Assembly: GCF_030646115.1 (NCBI RefSeq)
Contig: NZ_JAUSMX010000012.1
Span: 1 to 64,000, forward strand
Direction: 5' to 3'
Source of the DNA: Fluviicoccus sp.
GTDB lineage: Bacteria; Pseudomonadota; Gammaproteobacteria; Pseudomonadales; Moraxellaceae
Length of the DNA stretch: 64,000 nucleotides
Part shown: positions 61,632-64,000 of the stretch, in pieces
How positions within the stretch are numbered: position 1 is the first letter of the stretch
Layout: every line of letters starts with the position of its first letter
Position numbers and translations under genes: made by a program
The notes under the pieces: generated by a model
The model's input: only the letters and a program-made list of their open reading frames with translations
The model's database searches: none
What the model was told of the DNA's origin: nothing

Positions 61632-63065
61632 ATGCAATCCCTCACCAATCTCGATACCTCCTTCCTGCACCTGGAAAAGGACAGCACCCCGATGCACGTC
61701 GGCGGCGTGATGCTGTTTGCCGCGCCCGCTGACGGTGCCATGACCTTCGACCGTTTCCGCCGCCATGTCGGCGCGCGCCTGCAAACGGCGCGCGTGTTCC
61801 GCCAGCGCCTGCACACGCCACCCGCACTGCTGGCCAACCCGGTGTGGATTGAAGACCCGGATTTCCGCCTGGACAACCATCTGCGCCGCCGCACCATCAA
61901 TGACCCGCTGACGCACAAGTCGCTGGAAAGCCTGTGCAGCAAGTTTTTCAGCACGCCGCTGCGTCGCGACCAGCCGCTGTGGGAAATGATGTTCGTCCGC
62001 ACCGCCGATGCCGCCGACGGCTTTGCCATGCTGTTGAAGGTGCATCATTGCGCCTTGGACGGAGTCTCCGCCGAAGCCGTCATCACCGGCCTGCTCGACT
62101 TCACCCCCGAGCCGCGCCCGATGACTGCCGACACCTGGCAAGCGGAAAAAGCTCCGACGGTGCGCGACGTGGCGCAACGCCAGCTGGCGGCGGCGAAGGA
62201 CGCCCCGGCCCGGCTCACCACCCTGTTGCGCTCCACCGCCGACATTGCCGGTCGTATCGCACTGCGCACGCTGACCGGCAAGGACCAGGGCATTCCCCAC
62301 TATTTCATGGCTCCGCGCACCGACTTCAACCGCCCGGTCAGCGCCGATCGCTGCTATTTCAGTGTACAACTGTCACTGACCACGGTGAAGGAAATCAAGA
62401 ACACCCAACCCGGTTTCACTGTCAATGATGTGGTGCTCGCCATTTGCGCCGGAGCCACCCGCCGTTACCTGCAGGAGGTCGGCAACCTCCCGGATGCCTC
62501 GCTGGTGGCGATGGCCCCGGTGTCGCGCCGCGCTGACACCGAGAAGGGATTGGCGGGCAACAAGGTGTCGTCGATGCTGATCCGCCTCGCCACTGACATT
62601 GACGACCCGGTGCAACGCTTGCGCGCCATCCACGCCAGTGCGCAGCACGCCAAGGACTACAACCGCGACGTGCCGGTGGACCGCCTGATGGACCTGTTGC
62701 CGTCCGCCGGTCCGGCCGTGGCGTTGAACGCCTATTCGCGCCTGCACCTCAGCCGCCGCCTGCCGCCGATGTTCAATATGGTCATCACCAATGTGCCGGG
62801 TTCGCCGCTGCCGTTGTATCTGGACGGCGCGATGCTGCGCAGCATCGGCGGCATGGCCGGGATTTATGACAACACCGGCCTGACGCTGGTGGTGATGAGC
62901 TATCTCGACAAGCTGAGCATCAGTGTCACCAGTTCACCGGAGTCGGTGCAGCAGCCGGAGCGGTTGGCACAGTATCTGGAGGAAGCCTTGACGGAGATGG
63001 CGAAAGCGGTACTGCCGGAGAAGGCGGCCGCGAAGCCCGCCGCCCGGCAGGCGCAACCGGCCTGA
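61632..63065 (+). CDS. wax ester synthase/diacylglycerol acyltransferase (WS/DGAT)
   Basis: A 477-residue acyltransferase that esterifies fatty alcohols or diacylglycerol with acyl-CoA, making storage lipid. The catalytic motif HHCALDG is at 138-144 (HHxxxDG). Other family features are the N-terminal LDTSFLHLEKDSTPMHVGG and PLWEMMF, and the C-terminal NMVITNVPGSPLPLYLDGA. The tail is Ala/Pro/Lys-rich. It is followed by an intrinsic terminator. Confidence 0.95.
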   Translation: MQSLTNLDTSFLHLEKDSTPMHVGGVMLFAAPADGAMTFDRFRRHVGARLQTARVFRQRLHTPPALLANPVWIEDPDFRLDNHLRRRTINDPLTHKSLESLCSKFFSTPLRRDQPLWEMMFVRTADAADGFAMLLKVHHCALDGVSAEAVITGLLDFTPEPRPMTADTWQAEKAPTVRDVAQRQLAAAKDAPARLTTLLRSTADIAGRIALRTLTGKDQGIPHYFMAPRTDFNRPVSADRCYFSVQLSLTTVKEIKNTQPGFTVNDVVLAICAGATRRYLQEVGNLPDASLVAMAPVSRRADTEKGLAGNKVSSMLIRLATDIDDPVQRLRAIHASAQHAKDYNRDVPVDRLMDLLPSAGPAVALNAYSRLHLSRRLPPMFNMVITNVPGSPLPLYLDGAMLRSIGGMAGIYDNTGLTLVVMSYLDKLSISVTSSPESVQQPERLAQYLEEALTEMAKAVLPEKAAAKPAARQAQPA

Positions 63066-63079
63066 CCACTCCCATAAAA

Positions 63080-63099
63080 AACCCCGCCGTGGCGGGGTT
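63080..63099 (+). terminator. intrinsic terminator after the WS/DGAT gene
   Basis: AACCCCGCC (63080-63088), 2-base loop, GGCGGGGTT (63091-63099), followed by CTTCTTTG; preceded by an A-run that would serve the convergent lipase gene. Probably bidirectional. Confidence 0.85.
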
Positions 63100-63120
63100 C
63101 TTCTTTGACTCAGCGTAGAA

Positions 63121-64000
63121 TCATCCACCTGCCTTGGCGATGTAGTGGTTGATGGCCGCGTAGAACTCCAGTTCGTCAAAGGTGTCGGGACCGACACCGA
63201 CCACGTCCAGGTGGTCCTGCTTGATGATGGCCGTCTGCGAGGTCATCGCGATGGAAGACGGATTGTTGATGTCATCCACAGCAGTGACGGTGGTTTCAGT
63301 CATGGTATCCAGGAAACCCAGGATCGAGTTGTATTGCAGGCGTCCGCCCATTTGCTGCGAATTCACGCCCACCAGTCCATCGTCGTCCATGTCATAGACC
63401 GAACCGTCGCCGGTGCCCGCCGCGCCGTCGTTGTCGCAGTCGCCGGCGCAGTAGCCGTCGCCGTCGGCGTTATAGCCCAGCACCGTATGCAGCGCGCTCA
63501 GCGCCGGGTTGCGGTTGCCGTCGTCCTGCGCGGTGATCAGCGAGCGGAAGCGGGTGGCCACATAAGCCCCGGCGCTGTTCTTCAGGTTGTACTTGGCATT
63601 GAAGGCCTTGGCGCCGGTGGTGACCCCGTCTTTGGCGTCGAAGTCGTTGAAGACCAGTTGCTTGCCCGCGGCAATGATGTTGTTGCGGGTGGTGACGCTT
63701 TGCTGGTTGACGGCATCGAACAGCACGTCGGCGATCTTGGTGATCAGCACGCCGCAGGGGTCATTGGCGGGGGTGCCGTCCCAAGCCAGGTTCCAGCAGA
63801 AGGACGAGCCGTTCAGGGCGTATTTGTCCAGCAGCTTCTTGGCATAGGGCGAACCGCGATGCGGCGAGGAAATGCTGATCAGGTTGTTGACCACGGTGTA
63901 GCCCTTGCGCGACTTCAGCAGGTGCGCCGCCTTGCGGATGTCGAAACCGCCCTGCGAATGGCCCACCAGGTTGATGTAGCTGACGCCCTTGGTGGTCATG
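63121..64000 (-). CDS. secreted triacylglycerol lipase, 5'-truncated by the window edge
   Basis: The visible 292 residues are the C-terminal part of an alpha/beta-hydrolase lipase. The nucleophile is in GHSQGGFD, with SSPHRGSPYA next to it and a likely catalytic His in KQDHLDVVG. A DGDGYCAGDCDNDGAAGTGDG segment is rich in Asp and likely binds calcium, as in Pseudomonas/Burkholderia-type lipases. The N-terminus, signal peptide and HG oxyanion residues lie outside the window. Several Cys suggest disulphides. Confidence 0.85.
   Translation of the reverse strand, partial: MTTKGVSYINLVGHSQGGFDIRKAAHLLKSRKGYTVVNNLISISSPHRGSPYAKKLLDKYALNGSSFCWNLAWDGTPANDPCGVLITKIADVLFDAVNQQSVTTRNNIIAAGKQLVFNDFDAKDGVTTGAKAFNAKYNLKNSAGAYVATRFRSLITAQDDGNRNPALSALHTVLGYNADGDGYCAGDCDNDGAAGTGDGSVYDMDDDGLVGVNSQQMGGRLQYNSILGFLDTMTETTVTAVDDINNPSSIAMTSQTAIIKQDHLDVVGVGPDTFDELEFYAAINHYIAKAGG

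Overview
This 64 kb window is high-GC chromosomal DNA from a gammaproteobacterium. The clearest evidence is the block rsmB-fmt-def / LysM protein-dprA-tsaC-hemF (28.9-35.7 kb), an arrangement well known from Pseudomonas and relatives. ubiUVT, ubiX, ubiD, prlC-yheV, a Dnr-type regulator and a TonB/siderophore-receptor/PiuC locus fit the same group. A wax ester synthase, two haloalkane dehalogenases, a secreted lipase and a cholesterol-oxidase-like GMC enzyme suggest lipid- or hydrocarbon-rich habitats. The genus cannot be named from sequence alone.

Layout. 1-1.35 kb: a complete-looking IS256-family element. 1.4-3.5 kb: lower-GC, unrelated small ORFs separated by attC-like recombination sites, i.e. 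integron cassettes with no integrase in view. 3.6-11 kb: TetR regulators with palindromic operators beside an SDR enzyme and a DUF2214 membrane protein, a DMT transporter, a START-like secreted protein, and small conserved genes (GerW/YtfJ-like, TfoX N-domain, WYL regulator, EVE domain, peroxiredoxin-like). 11-16 kb: a radical SAM enzyme and a LysR/unknown/GMC/AhpD-like gene run. 16-21 kb: a TM2-TPR-DUF4253-like fusion, then TetR plus two tandem haloalkane dehalogenases. 21-27 kb: prlC-yheV, then an Anbu (proteasome-like) locus of ATP-grasp, alpha-E and Anbu genes with no transglutaminase gene. 27-29 kb: two DUF1566 proteins with identical 3' tails.

29-36 kb: translation and housekeeping block. 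36-41.5 kb: second START-like paralog, 7TM-GGDEF cyclase, AsmA-like protein, Dnr-like regulator preceded by an intrinsic terminator. 41.5-47.1 kb: Fur-box-controlled iron uptake (tonB, receptor, FMN oxidase, piuC, PepSY-like protein). 47.1-52.2 kb: a PAP2 phosphatase behind an 11-bp-periodic Pho-box-like array, a TPR protein, LysR/EamA pair, hydrolase and GNAT genes. 52.4-58.5 kb: a low-oxygen module of YhcC-type radical SAM protein, ubiU-ubiV-ubiT (O2-independent ubiquinone hydroxylation), ubiX, ubiD, and a stand-alone ATP-cone protein with an FNR/ANR box at -41.5. 58.8-64 kb: a collapsed flavoprotein remnant, a ThDP enzyme, a nucleoside deoxyribosyltransferase-like gene, a wax ester synthase and a lipase cut by the window edge.

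Three copies of a ~120-bp palindromic element lie at 46.0, 55.8 and 56.6 kb; two of them flank ubiX. No tRNA, rRNA or CRISPR array was seen. With the starts chosen here, no gene-free stretch exceeds 300 bases; the longest (about 250-295 bases at 20.8, 36.5, 40.5 and 58.5 kb) are described under their features.
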